Positions 8,313-15,767 of a DNA stretch of 34,837 nt are shown in pieces. The DNA lies in NCBI GenBank assembly GCA_945882615.1, contig CAMCWK010000031.1, positions 1 to 34,837 on the forward strand. The letters are read 5' to 3'. Position numbers and translations under genes: made by a program. The stretch comes from Rhizobium sp. Q54. Lineage in GTDB: Bacteria; Pseudomonadota; Alphaproteobacteria; Micropepsales; Micropepsaceae. The notes beneath the pieces are model-generated. The model saw only the letters and a list, made by a program, of their open reading frames with translations. It ran no database searches and was not told where the DNA came from. How positions within the stretch are numbered: position 1 is the first letter of the stretch; the number at the start of each line of letters is the position of its first letter.

Positions 8313-9247
8313 GCCAGCGCCCAGGTCAGGATGGCCTTCTGGGCGTGCAGGCGGTTCTCGGCCTCGTCGAACACCACGGATTGCGGCCCGTCTATCACTT
8401 CGTCGGTGACTTCCTCGCCGCGATGGGCGGGCAGGCAATGCATGAAGATGGCGTCCTTCCTGGCGCGGGCCATCAGCGCGGCATTGACCTGAAAGGGCTT
8501 CAGCAGGTTCTGCCGCTTGGTGGCATTGTCATCGCCCATCGAGACCCAGGTGTCGGTCAGAACACAGTCGGCGCCTTCGGCGGCGGCTTGTGCATCGGTG
8601 GTGAACTGCACCAGCCCGCTGCTTGCGGCCCAGTCGCGGGTTTCCGCATCGACCGTCAGCTCCTTGGGCGAAGCCACATTCAGCCGGAAGCCGAACTTCA
8701 CCGCCGCATGAACCCAGCTGGTCAGGACATTGTTGCCGTCGCCGCTCCAGCACACGGTGGCGCCGGCGATGGAACCCCTATGCTCCTCATAGGTCATCAC
8801 ATCGGCCATTACCTGGCAGGGATGGGACCATTTGGTCAGGCCGTTGATCACCGGAATGGTGGCGTTGGCCGCCAGTTCCTCGACCATTTCATGGTCCAAG
8901 AGGCGGATCATCACCGCATCCACGAAGCGCGACAGCACCCTTGCGGTGTCGGCGATGGTTTCCTCGCGCGCCAGCTGCATCTCGTTGCCGGTCAACATCA
9001 GGGTGGAGCCGCCCAGCTGCCGCGCCGCCATGTCGAAGGAAATGCGGGTGCGGGTGGACTGCTTGTCGAAGATCATCGCCAGCGTCTTGCCGTCCAGCGG
9101 ACGGTCGGCATCGGGCATGCCCTTGGTCATGCCGCTGCGCGCCAGCTTGCGTTTGCGGGCGTCGGCGATCAGCGCCTTCAACGTGGCGCTGTCATGATCC
9201 GACAGGTCCAGGAAATGGCGGGGCATGTTCTTAAGGGGTGCGTTCAT
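8309..9247 (-). CDS. argF: Ornithine carbamoyltransferase
   Basis: A 312-residue enzyme making citrulline from ornithine and carbamoyl phosphate. The carbamoyl-phosphate loop STRTR is at residues 64-68, HPCQ at 142-145, and the ornithine-site HCLP at 270-273. Total length is normal. Its ATG overlaps the argD stop by 4 bp (ATGA at 9244-9247), so translation is coupled. It works in the cytosol directly after ArgD and ArgE in the arginine pathway. Confidence 0.95.
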   Translation of the reverse strand: MNAPLKNMPRHFLDLSDHDSATLKALIADARKRKLARSGMTKGMPDADRPLDGKTLAMIFDKQSTRTRISFDMAARQLGGSTLMLTGNEMQLAREETIADTARVLSRFVDAVMIRLLDHEMVEELAANATIPVINGLTKWSHPCQVMADVMTYEEHRGSIAGATVCWSGDGNNVLTSWVHAAVKFGFRLNVASPKELTVDAETRDWAASSGLVQFTTDAQAAAEGADCVLTDTWVSMGDDNATKRQNLLKPFQVNAALMARARKDAIFMHCLPAHRGEEVTDEVIDGPQSVVFDEAENRLHAQKAILTWALA

Positions 9248-10434
9248 TGGGCGGCGGCTTTCTGCGCGTCCAGCTGAGACGCGGTCTTGTTCAGCAGGTC
9301 CATGCCTTCACGGGCTTCGTCTTCGCTCAGCGTCAGCGGCGGCAACAGGCGCACGACATTGTCGCCCGCCGGCAGCACCACCAGCCCGTTGGCCCGGGCC
9401 GCGGTGATGAAATCGGCGCTGGGCGTCTTCATCTTGACGCCGATCATCAGCCCCTGCCCGCGCACGCTTTCGAACAGATGCGGGTGCCCGGCGACCAGCG
9501 CGCCAAGCTGCTGGTGCAGGTAGTTGGCGATTTTGTTGACGTGATCCAGGAAGCCCGGCGCCAGCACCAGGTCGATGGCGGCATTGCCCACCGCCATGGC
9601 CAGCGGATTGCCGCCATAGGTGGTGCCATGGGTGCCCACCGTCATGCCCTTGGCGGCTTCGGCCGTGGCCAGCACCGCGCCCAGCGGAAAGCCGCCGCCG
9701 ATGCCCTTGGCCACCGTCATGATGTCGGGCGCCAGGCCCAGCCAGTCATAGGCGAAGAACTTGCCGGTACGGCCGACGCCGGTCTGGATCTCGTCAAAGA
9801 TCAGCAGCATGCCGGCGTCGTCGCACAGCTTGCGCAGGGCGCGCAGGAATTCAGGCTCAACCATGCGCACGCCGCCTTCGCCCTGCAGCGGTTCGATGAT
9901 CAGGGCGGCGGTTTGCGGGCCGATGATTTTTTTCAGTGCTTCCAGATCGCCGAGCGGGACCTGGTCGAAGCCCGGCATGCGCGGGCCGAAGCCTTCGAGA
10001 TATTTCTCGTTTCCGCCGGCATTGATCGCGGCCATGGAGCGGCCGTGAAAGGCGCCCTCAAAGCTGACGATGTGGAAGCGCTCGGGCGCGCCATTCACAA
10101 AATGGTAGCGGCGCGCCATCTTGATGGCGAGTTCGATCGCCTCGGTGCCGGAATTGGTGAAGAACACCGTGTCGGCGAAGGTGGCGTCGACCAGCTTTTT
10201 CGACAGGCTCTCCTGTCCCGGCACCCGGTAGAGGTTTGAGGTGTGCCACAGCTTCCCGGCCTGTTCGGTCAGGGCGCCCACCAGTTTGGGATTGGCATGG
10301 CCGAAGGCGTTGACCGCGATCCCCGCCCCAAAGTCCAGGTATCGCTTGCCATCCTCGGCGAAAAGGTAGGAACCCTCGCCACGGACGAAGGCGACATCCG
10401 TCCGGTTATAGGTGGGAAGCAAAGCCGGGAACAC
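9244..10434 (-). CDS. argD: Acetylornithine aminotransferase
   Basis: A 396-residue class-III PLP aminotransferase. The PLP lysine is Lys243 in [14 protein letters not shown], the Schiff-base region is preceded by [15 protein letters not shown] (Asp214), and FTNSGTEA (residues 92-99) binds phosphate. The enzyme interconverts N-acetylglutamate semialdehyde and N-acetylornithine and often also serves lysine synthesis. The GTG at 10434 is chosen because the family N-terminus ([10 protein letters not shown]) begins there and GGAG lies about 6 nt upstream (10440-10443); the frame stays open further upstream, but that part has no homology I recognise. First gene of the leftward operon. Confidence 0.9.
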   Translation of the reverse strand: MFPALLPTYNRTDVAFVRGEGSYLFAEDGKRYLDFGAGIAVNAFGHANPKLVGALTEQAGKLWHTSNLYRVPGQESLSKKLVDATFADTVFFTNSGTEAIELAIKMARRYHFVNGAPERFHIVSFEGAFHGRSMAAINAGGNEKYLEGFGPRMPGFDQVPLGDLEALKKIIGPQTAALIIEPLQGEGGVRMVEPEFLRALRKLCDDAGMLLIFDEIQTGVGRTGKFFAYDWLGLAPDIMTVAKGIGGGFPLGAVLATAEAAKGMTVGTHGTTYGGNPLAMAVGNAAIDLVLAPGFLDHVNKIANYLHQQLGALVAGHPHLFESVRGQGLMIGVKMKTPSADFITAARANGLVVLPAGDNVVRLLPPLTLSEDEAREGMDLLNKTASQLDAQKAAAQ

Positions 10435-10560
10435 GTCGGTCTCCTGTTGGGGATGGAATAGTGAAATAATATTACAACGGTGCGGCAGGGAGAGCGGTTT
10501 ATCCGATTTCCCGCAGGGCCAAACAACCCCGCCGCCCGCCGGCATGGCCGCTATGCTTGT

Positions 10561-10569
10561 TGTGGACAA
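10561..10569 (-). promoter_or_regulatory. Candidate DnaA box upstream of gcrA
   Basis: On the minus strand this reads TTGTCCACA, one mismatch from the DnaA box TTATCCACA. A weaker partial match, TTATCCGAT, lies at 10499-10507. The site is 107 bp upstream of the gcrA start. In Caulobacter, DnaA activates gcrA transcription, which makes the position meaningful. The whole 241-bp argD-gcrA divergent region contains these sites, a short A/T-rich stretch near 10457-10475 and a GATTC at 10669-10673. Confidence 0.45.
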
Positions 10570-10668
10570 GGACTGGCGGCAGACCGGCAACGCTTGTGCG
10601 GCGGCTATCCAAGGGTACTGTATCTTGTGATCGGGGGTCCAGATATGGGACGCCCACCCGCAAGGAGC

Positions 10669-10673
10669 GATTC
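10669..10673. promoter_or_regulatory. GANTC (CcrM methylation) site at the gcrA start
   Basis: GATTC lies between the gcrA ribosome site AAGGAG (10662-10667) and its ATG (10676). GANTC is the CcrM adenine-methylation target, and GcrA acts at promoters holding methylated GANTC. A five-base motif is expected about once in 300 bp at this base composition, so one site alone is weak evidence. Confidence 0.4.
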
Positions 10674-10675
10674 CC

Positions 10676-11140
10676 ATGACGCAGGCAAATTGGTCGGAAG
10701 ACCGGGTCGAGCAGCTCAAGACACTTTGGACAGAAGGGCTTTCCGCCAGCCAGATCGCCCGCGCCCTGGGCGGGGTCACCCGCAATGCCGTGATCGGCAA
10801 GGTTCACCGGCTGGGCCTGGCGGGCCGTGCCAGCCCGTCGCGCAGCGAGCGTCCGCGCCTGCCCATGGCGCCCAAGGCCCCCAGCATCCGCAGCCATGTC
10901 CCCGCCGTCGCCGTGGTCGAGGAAGATCCGCTGCAGCTGGAAGACGGCAGCCACGCCACCGTCCTGACCATCAGCGACCGCATGTGCCGCTGGCCGATCG
11001 GCGACCCGGCCGCGACCGAATTCCATTTCTGCGGCCACAGCCCCAAGCAGGGTTCGCCCTATTGCGAAGCCCATGCCCGCAAGGCCTACCAGCCGCAGCA
11101 GGCCCGCCGCAGCGACAACAAGGGGCGTATGACGGGGTGA
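10676..11140 (+). CDS. gcrA: GcrA cell-cycle regulator
   Basis: A 154-residue GcrA. The N-terminal HTH (residues about 1-45) has [20 protein letters not shown] followed by [22 protein letters not shown], the family hallmark. The C-terminal sigma-70-binding domain has [12 protein letters not shown] and [13 protein letters not shown]. GcrA binds sigma-70 holoenzyme and turns on division and cell-cycle genes at methylated GANTC sites. The linker is alanine/proline-rich as usual. It is transcribed away from the argDF operon with a good AAGGAG ribosome site. Confidence 0.95.
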   Translation: MTQANWSEDRVEQLKTLWTEGLSASQIARALGGVTRNAVIGKVHRLGLAGRASPSRSERPRLPMAPKAPSIRSHVPAVAVVEEDPLQLEDGSHATVLTISDRMCRWPIGDPAATEFHFCGHSPKQGSPYCEAHARKAYQPQQARRSDNKGRMTG

Positions 11141-11144
11141 GCCC

Positions 11145-11214
11145 CCTCACCCTTCGACAAGCTCAGGGTGAGGACTTAGATTATTCCTCATGCTGAGCCC
11201 GTCGAAGCATGAGG
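11145..11214. repeat. Composite double-hairpin repeat between gcrA and gpx
   Basis: Two hairpins: CCTCACCCT/AGGGTGAGG (11145-11153, 11165-11173) and CCTCATGCT/AGCATGAGG (11186-11194, 11206-11214). Their cores are also near reverse complements of each other: CTTCGACAAGCTCAG (11152-11166) against CTGAGCCCGTCGAAG (11193-11207), two mismatches. The element can therefore fold as two small hairpins or one long one. It belongs to the dispersed CTTCGACAAGCTCAG type seen in many alphaproteobacteria. Its last arm contains the likely gpx ribosome site, GAGGG. Confidence 0.75.
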
Positions 11215-11221
11215 GACCCAA

Positions 11222-11698
11222 GTGAGCATCTACAAATACAGCGCCGCCACCTTGGGCGGCGAGGAAGTCGCGCTGGAAACCTGGCGCGGCCGGGTGCTGC
11301 TGATCGTCAACACCGCCAGCGCATGCGGCTTCACGCCCCAATATGCAGGCCTCGAAGAGCTCTATCGCAAGCATGAACCGGCCGGCCTGACGGTGCTGGG
11401 TTTTCCCTGCAACCAGTTCGGGGCGCAGGAGCCCGGCAGCGAAGCCGAGATCGGCGCCTTCTGCGAAAAGAATTACGGCGTCACCTTTCCGATGTTCGCC
11501 AAGGTGGATGTGAAGGGCGCCAATGCCCATCAGCTGTTCCAGTATCTCACCCAGGCCAAGCCCGGCTTGCTGGGGACCGAGGCGATCAAGTGGAATTTCA
11601 CCAAGTTCCTGATCGACCGGAATGGCGAGCCGGTGGCGCGTTATGCGCCCCAGACCAAGCCGCAAGACCTGGAAGAGCCGATCAGAAAATTGCTTTAA
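11222..11698 (+). CDS. Glutathione peroxidase family protein
   Basis: A 158-residue thioredoxin-fold peroxidase. The peroxidatic Cys35 is in NTASACGFTPQY (cysteine rather than selenocysteine), with Gln65 in FPCNQFGAQEPG and Trp124/Asn125 in KWNFTKFL completing the catalytic tetrad. It reduces hydroperoxides using thioredoxin or glutathione. The start is a GTG at 11222; GAGGG at 11211-11215, inside the preceding repeat, is the apparent ribosome site. Converges on the HEPN-like gene with 18 bp between stops and no clear terminator. Confidence 0.92.
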   Translation: MSIYKYSAATLGGEEVALETWRGRVLLIVNTASACGFTPQYAGLEELYRKHEPAGLTVLGFPCNQFGAQEPGSEAEIGAFCEKNYGVTFPMFAKVDVKGANAHQLFQYLTQAKPGLLGTEAIKWNFTKFLIDRNGEPVARYAPQTKPQDLEEPIRKLL

Positions 11699-11716
11699 GA
11701 CTATCAGAACCAGATT

Positions 11717-12307
11717 CTACTGTTGTGAAACTCGCTCCGCGTCTAACGATGCCGCCCACTGCCTGAGATGGGATTCTGGCGTGCTTCCCGCAGCCATAAG
11801 CTTGGTCAAAACCAGCATCAGCGCTTGAATAGCAGCGAAGAATTCAGCGCCAATATCCCACACTTCCTTCACTCTCAGATCCCGAATGGCGCGATACTGT
11901 GTCAAAGCATTCGGATCACGATGGGCAATGGCAGCATTCCGGATAAACTGAAATTCCTTTTTTGCCTTCTCCTCCACCTTTCTCAGCACCTTAAGAGCAG
12001 CAAAGGCTTCCTGCTGAAGTTCCGACGAAATCAACATCAGATCGAGCGCCTCCTTCAGAGCCTTACCTGTTATTTCACCCGTATCCCATTCATAGATAGT
12101 AAGAAGAATCACACGAGCGTGTAGCTTTCTTGTCCACTCGTCCGGATGCGTAAGAGCATCAATTTTCAAAGCTTGAATATCCTTGTCGATAATCAACAAG
12201 TAGAGGCCAATGTTTTGAAGAATGGCATTTGCACGAAACCGCGAATGCTCCCCGCGCGAAGTCCAATAGCGCGAGCTTTCAAAAGCATCATTTAGCGCCT
12301 TACGCAT
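11717..12307 (-). CDS. HEPN-like helical protein, unassigned
   Basis: A 196-residue, mostly helical protein that I do not recognise as a named family. Residues 121-130 (FIRNAAIAHR) contain Arg123-Asn124 and His129, an R-x5-H arrangement like the RN-x-x-x-x-H catalytic motif of HEPN ribonucleases, placed in the expected position after a long helix. HEPN proteins occur as toxins and in phage-defence systems. The gene is visibly more A+T-rich than its neighbours (12121-12180 is 42% GC), suggesting transfer. Its ATG overlaps the end of a 53-codon ORF by 8 bp. A nuclease role is inference only. Confidence 0.6.
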   Translation of the reverse strand: MRKALNDAFESSRYWTSRGEHSRFRANAILQNIGLYLLIIDKDIQALKIDALTHPDEWTRKLHARVILLTIYEWDTGEITGKALKEALDLMLISSELQQEAFAALKVLRKVEEKAKKEFQFIRNAAIAHRDPNALTQYRAIRDLRVKEVWDIGAEFFAAIQALMLVLTKLMAAGSTPESHLRQWAASLDAERVSQQ

Positions 12308-12461
12308 TTTCCTTTCTGTCCAAATTTAATTTCCAACGCACATAGCGACGAGCGATCGCCTGGGCAGGCTTTCGCACCCTGAGCGCAACCCAGCGCCTTG
12401 CCACATCTTTTGGGACATCCCCAAGGCCGCGTTTGGGCAAGGGCTGATCGTCATCTTCCAT
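12300..12461 (-). CDS. Small basic protein, first gene of the HEPN-like cassette
   Basis: A 53-residue ORF starting at ATG 12461 and ending at TAA 12300-12302. An in-frame TGA six codons upstream fixes the start. The sequence begins MEDDDQPLPKRGLGD and continues into an Arg/Lys-rich region with VARRWVALRVRKPAQA and RRYVRWKLNL, so it is acidic at the tip and basic in a likely helical body. No strong ribosome site is visible. It lies 65 bp after the phoB stop and overlaps the next gene by 8 bp, which implies translational coupling. No known family recognised; an antitoxin or nucleic-acid-binding partner is a guess. Confidence 0.5.
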   Translation of the reverse strand: MEDDDQPLPKRGLGDVPKDVARRWVALRVRKPAQAIARRYVRWKLNLDRKENA

Positions 12462-12526
12462 GGGAAGATTTTGTCACGGCTGAACAAAGGCCAGCAACCG
12501 GCTTCGCGCAACAAAATAGGGGACGG

Positions 12527-13240
12527 TCAGGCCGCGGAGGTCGCGCCCACGGCGCTCTGGTCCAGCGAATAGCCGGCGGAGCGTACCGTGCGGATCGGGT
12601 CTGCGGCGCCTTCCACATTCAGCGCCTTGCGCAGGCGGCCGACATGCACGTCAACGGTGCGGGCCTCGACATAGACATCGCTGCCCCACACCGCATCCAG
12701 CAGCTGTTCGCGGCTGAAGACTCGGCCCGGATGCTGGATCAGGTGATCCAGCAGGCGGTATTCGGTGGGACCCAGATGCACTTCGACCCCGGCGCGGCGC
12801 ACCCGGTGGGCGGCACGGTCCATCTCGATGTCGCCCACCTGCACCACGTCTTCCGCCAGACTGGGGCGGATGCGGCGCATCACGGCGCGCAGCCGCGCCA
12901 GAAGCTCGGTCATGGAAAAGGGCTTGGTGAGATAATCATCGGCGCCGGTATCGAGCCCGCGAATGCGGTCGGTTTCCTCGCCGCGGGCCGTCAGCATCAG
13001 GATCGGCACGTTGCGGGTTTCCTGGCGGCTGCGCAGGCGGCGGCAAACCTCGATGCCCGACAGTTGCGGCATCATCCAGTCCAGGATCACCAGATCGGGT
13101 TTTTCCTCGGCGGCGACCAGCAGCGCTTCCTCGCCGTCGCGCGCTTCCAGCACCCGATAGCCTTCGCGCTCCAGATTGTAGCGCAGCAGGGTGACCAGGG
13201 CGCTTTCATCTTCCGCGACCAGGACGGTGGGCTTGCTCAT
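12527..13240 (-). CDS. phoB: Phosphate regulon response regulator PhoB
   Basis: A 237-residue OmpR/PhoB-type regulator. The receiver has Glu10/Asp11 in the acidic pocket, phosphoacceptor Asp54 in LVILDWMMP, Thr84 and Lys106. The winged-helix domain (about 135-230) has EYRLLDHLIQHPGRVFSREQLLDAVWG and RTVDVHVGRLRKAL. It is activated by PhoR and binds Pho boxes under phosphate limitation. Its start overlaps the phoU stop by 4 bp. Confidence 0.95.
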   Translation of the reverse strand: MSKPTVLVAEDESALVTLLRYNLEREGYRVLEARDGEEALLVAAEEKPDLVILDWMMPQLSGIEVCRRLRSRQETRNVPILMLTARGEETDRIRGLDTGADDYLTKPFSMTELLARLRAVMRRIRPSLAEDVVQVGDIEMDRAAHRVRRAGVEVHLGPTEYRLLDHLIQHPGRVFSREQLLDAVWGSDVYVEARTVDVHVGRLRKALNVEGAADPIRTVRSAGYSLDQSAVGATSAA

Positions 13241-13953
13241 GCGTGGCTCTCATACGGCACGGCGGTTTCGGACGTGGTGTCCGACTTGGGCCGGTTGATG
13301 GCGAGATGGTCGGCGCGCACCATATGGTACACGACCTCGGCGATGTTGGTGCAGTGGTCGCCGCTGCGCTCGATATTCTTGGCGACGAACAGAAGATGGG
13401 TGCAAAGCCCGATGGTGCGGGGATCTTCCATCATGTAGGTGAGAAGTTCGCGGAACAGGCTGTTGTAGATCTCGTCAATCTCGCCGTCGCGGTTCCACAC
13501 GGTCTCCGCCTCTTCGGCGTTGCGGTTGGAGAAGGCGTCCAGCACCTGCTTGAGCTGGTTCTGCGCCGCCTTGCCCATGCGGGCCAGACTCTGGGTCAGG
13601 CGGATCGGCGGTTCGCGGTTCAGCACCAGGGCGCGCTTGGCGATGTTCTTGGCCAGATCGCCGACGCGCTCCAGTTCGGCGGCGATCTTGATCGCCGCCA
13701 GTGTCTCGCGCAGGTCGACCGCCATGGGCTGGCGCAGCGCCAGCAATTTCAGGGCGCGTTCCTCGATCTGGACCTGCATTTCGTCGATGCGGCTGTCGCC
13801 GCCCACGGCGCGTTCGGCCGCGCCGCTGTCGCGCCGGGATATGGCTTCGATCGCGCAAGCGAGCTGCGCTTCGGTCAGTCCACCCATCTGCGCCACCAGC
13901 GCCGACAAGGTTTCAAGCTGCTCGCCGAAGGATTTGACAGTATGGTCGGTCAT
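13237..13953 (-). CDS. phoU: Phosphate transport/signalling regulator PhoU
   Basis: A 238-residue protein made of two PhoU three-helix bundles. Metal-binding E/D-x-x-x-D type motifs are visible as ELERVGDLAKNIAKRA in the first half and IERSGDHCTNIAEVVYHM in the second. PhoU restrains PhoR when phosphate is plentiful and normally works with the PstSCAB transporter, whose genes are not in this window. A Pho-box-like array lies 56 bp or more upstream, across the end of phoR. Confidence 0.95.
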   Translation of the reverse strand: MTDHTVKSFGEQLETLSALVAQMGGLTEAQLACAIEAISRRDSGAAERAVGGDSRIDEMQVQIEERALKLLALRQPMAVDLRETLAAIKIAAELERVGDLAKNIAKRALVLNREPPIRLTQSLARMGKAAQNQLKQVLDAFSNRNAEEAETVWNRDGEIDEIYNSLFRELLTYMMEDPRTIGLCTHLLFVAKNIERSGDHCTNIAEVVYHMVRADHLAINRPKSDTTSETAVPYESHA

Positions 13954-14008
13954 CGCGGTTTTTCCGATCGGTACAAGACCCGGCTTACGGGCTTCACAGC
14001 ACTGCTAT

Positions 14009-14037
14009 GCGACAGTTTTATAACATTTCCGTGACAG
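14009..14037 (-). promoter_or_regulatory. Candidate Pho box before phoU-phoB
   Basis: Reading on the minus strand there are three 7-bp units at exact 11-bp spacing: CTGTCAC, ATGTTAT and CTGTCGC, separated by 4-nt spacers (GGAA, AAAA). Compared with the PhoB unit CTGTCAT/C, the matches are 7, 5 and 6 of 7. The first unit lies within the last codons of phoR, and the array ends 56 bp before the phoU start. This suggests PhoB-driven transcription of phoU-phoB from inside the run. Confidence 0.55.
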
Positions 14038-15304
14038 GCTCCGGGATGGCCGGTTTTATGCCATTATCTTCCCGCGCGGCGGGCAGAAAGACCGTGAAAA
14101 CGCTGCCTTCGCCCTGCCGGCTCTCGATGCTAAGCCGCCCCTGATGCCGGTTGACGATATGCTTGACGATGGCCAGGCCGAGGCCCGTGCCGCCGCGCTC
14201 GCGCGAACGTTTGACGTCTTCCCGGTAGAATCGCTCGGTCAGGCGGGGAATGGCATTGGGCGAGATGCCTTCGCCCTCGTCGCGCACGGCCGCAACCAAT
14301 TGCCCATCCTGCGATCTGAGGCTCACCGTCACCTTGCCATTTTCGCGGCCATACTTGATGGCGTTGTGCACCAGATTCTGGAACAGCTGCACCAGTTCAT
14401 CATGATCGCCCAGCACCGGCGGCAGGCCGGGAACGGAGTCCACCACCATGGCAATGCCGTCTTCGGCCGCCAGTGGCATCAGCCCCGCCACCGCCTGGCG
14501 CACCACACCGTCAAGCTCCACCCGCGCTTCGGGCGGTACATGCTCGTTCATCTCGATGCGGGTGAGTGACAGAAGGTCCTGGATCAGCCGGCGCATGCGC
14601 GCGGTCTCGGTCGCCATGATTTCGAGGAACTGTTCGCGCGCCACCTCGTCATCCTTGGCATGGCCGCGCAATGTGTCGATGAAACCGGTGACCGCCGCCA
14701 GCGGGGTGCGCAGCTCATGGCTGGCATTGGCGATGAAGTCGGTGCGCATCTGCTCGCTGCGGCGGACCATGGTGAGGTCGTGCAGCAGCAGCACCGTGAC
14801 CAGCGGCGAGACGCTGACGCGCGCGGCATAGGCCTGAAAGTGCCGCTCCACCGGCACCGGCAGCGTGAACGGCACGTTGGAGGCTTCGCCATGGCCCGCG
14901 CCGGTGATCGCCAGCAGCACTTCGGGATTGCGCAGCACCGCGCTCACCCGCTTGCGATCCAGCCCCGGTCCCAGCACATCACGCATGAACTGGTTGGCGA
15001 ACAGCACCCGCTGGGCGCCGTCCAGCAGCATCACCGGCATGGGCAACTGTTCCAGCAGCAGTCGCGTCTGCGGCGGCAACAACCCCAAAGGGTCGTCCGG
15101 CGCCGGCACGGCCGGACGCAGAACCGGTTCCTGAAAGGTGATGAACTGGGCAATCAGGCCCACCGCCAGGGCAAAGGCCACGGCGCCCCAGAACAAAGCG
15201 GGGCCGCCAAACAGCACGGCCGCGCCACCAACAATGGCGCCCATCAGCAAGGGCCAGATTTTGACGCGCAGCCAGGCAAGCGATTCAAGCATCCAGGGCA
15301 TCAT
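14018..15304 (-). CDS. phoR: Phosphate regulon sensor kinase PhoR
   Basis: A 428-residue membrane histidine kinase. Two hydrophobic segments lie at about residues 16-34 and 36-56 with almost no periplasmic loop, as in PhoR. A PAS-like region (85-180) precedes HisKA with His196 in NASHELRTPL, then the N box HNAIKY (about 313-318), DEGEGI and GGTGLGLAIVKH (371-382). It phosphorylates PhoB. The start is set at ATG 15304 (a second ATG is at 15301); a longer open reading upstream overlaps arfB and has no family match. Only 34 bp separate it from arfB, so there may be read-through. Confidence 0.88.
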   Translation of the reverse strand: MMPWMLESLAWLRVKIWPLLMGAIVGGAAVLFGGPALFWGAVAFALAVGLIAQFITFQEPVLRPAVPAPDDPLGLLPPQTRLLLEQLPMPVMLLDGAQRVLFANQFMRDVLGPGLDRKRVSAVLRNPEVLLAITGAGHGEASNVPFTLPVPVERHFQAYAARVSVSPLVTVLLLHDLTMVRRSEQMRTDFIANASHELRTPLAAVTGFIDTLRGHAKDDEVAREQFLEIMATETARMRRLIQDLLSLTRIEMNEHVPPEARVELDGVVRQAVAGLMPLAAEDGIAMVVDSVPGLPPVLGDHDELVQLFQNLVHNAIKYGRENGKVTVSLRSQDGQLVAAVRDEGEGISPNAIPRLTERFYREDVKRSRERGGTGLGLAIVKHIVNRHQGRLSIESRQGEGSVFTVFLPAAREDNGIKPAIPEPVTEML

Positions 15305-15338
15305 ACAACCGATTGTGGCAGGGCGGTAACGGGGGCGG

Positions 15339-15767
15339 TCAATCGGTCCGGCTGCGGTCCTGCTTGATCCGGGCGCGGTGCTTCTTGCCCTCAAGGCGCT
15401 TCTTCTTGCTGGCCCTGGGGATTTTGGTGGCGCGGCGCACGGGCAGCGGCGTGGCGGCCCGGCGGATGATGGCCACCAGCTTTTCCCGGGCATCGGCGCG
15501 GTTGCGGTCCTGTTCGCGGAAGCGCTGGGAGGTGACCAACAGCACGCCGTCGCGCGTCAGCTTGCCGCCCCGCAACAGGGCTTCGCGCGCCACATCGGTC
15601 AGGCCCAGAGAATTGCGGACATCGAAGCGCAACTGGACCGCGCTGGACACTTTGTTGACATTCTGCCCGCCCGGACCGGAGCTGCGGATAAAGCTTTCCT
15701 CAAGCTCGCTTTCCGGAATGGTGATGCGATGGGTGACGACCAGATTTTTTGAAGAGAGACCGCTCAC
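15339..15767 (-). CDS. arfB: Alternative ribosome-rescue factor ArfB
   Basis: A 142-residue peptidyl-tRNA hydrolase of the YaeJ/ArfB type. The catalytic GGQ is at residues 33-35 in SSGPGGQNVNKVSS, and the C-terminal tail is highly basic (KKKRLEGKKHRARIKQDR), fitting insertion into the empty mRNA channel of stalled ribosomes. The lack of the other release-factor domains distinguishes it from RF1/RF2. Its start overlaps the acyl-CoA synthetase stop by 4 bp (ATGA). Confidence 0.92.
   Translation of the reverse strand: MSGLSSKNLVVTHRITIPESELEESFIRSSGPGGQNVNKVSSAVQLRFDVRNSLGLTDVAREALLRGGKLTRDGVLLVTSQRFREQDRNRADAREKLVAIIRRAATPLPVRRATKIPRASKKKRLEGKKHRARIKQDRSRTD

Noticed and set aside
9238..10239. 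333-codon frame antisense to argD
   Set aside because: ArgD is unambiguous on the other strand; the antisense frame is rich in Gln/His/Arg typical of mirrored GC-rich codons.
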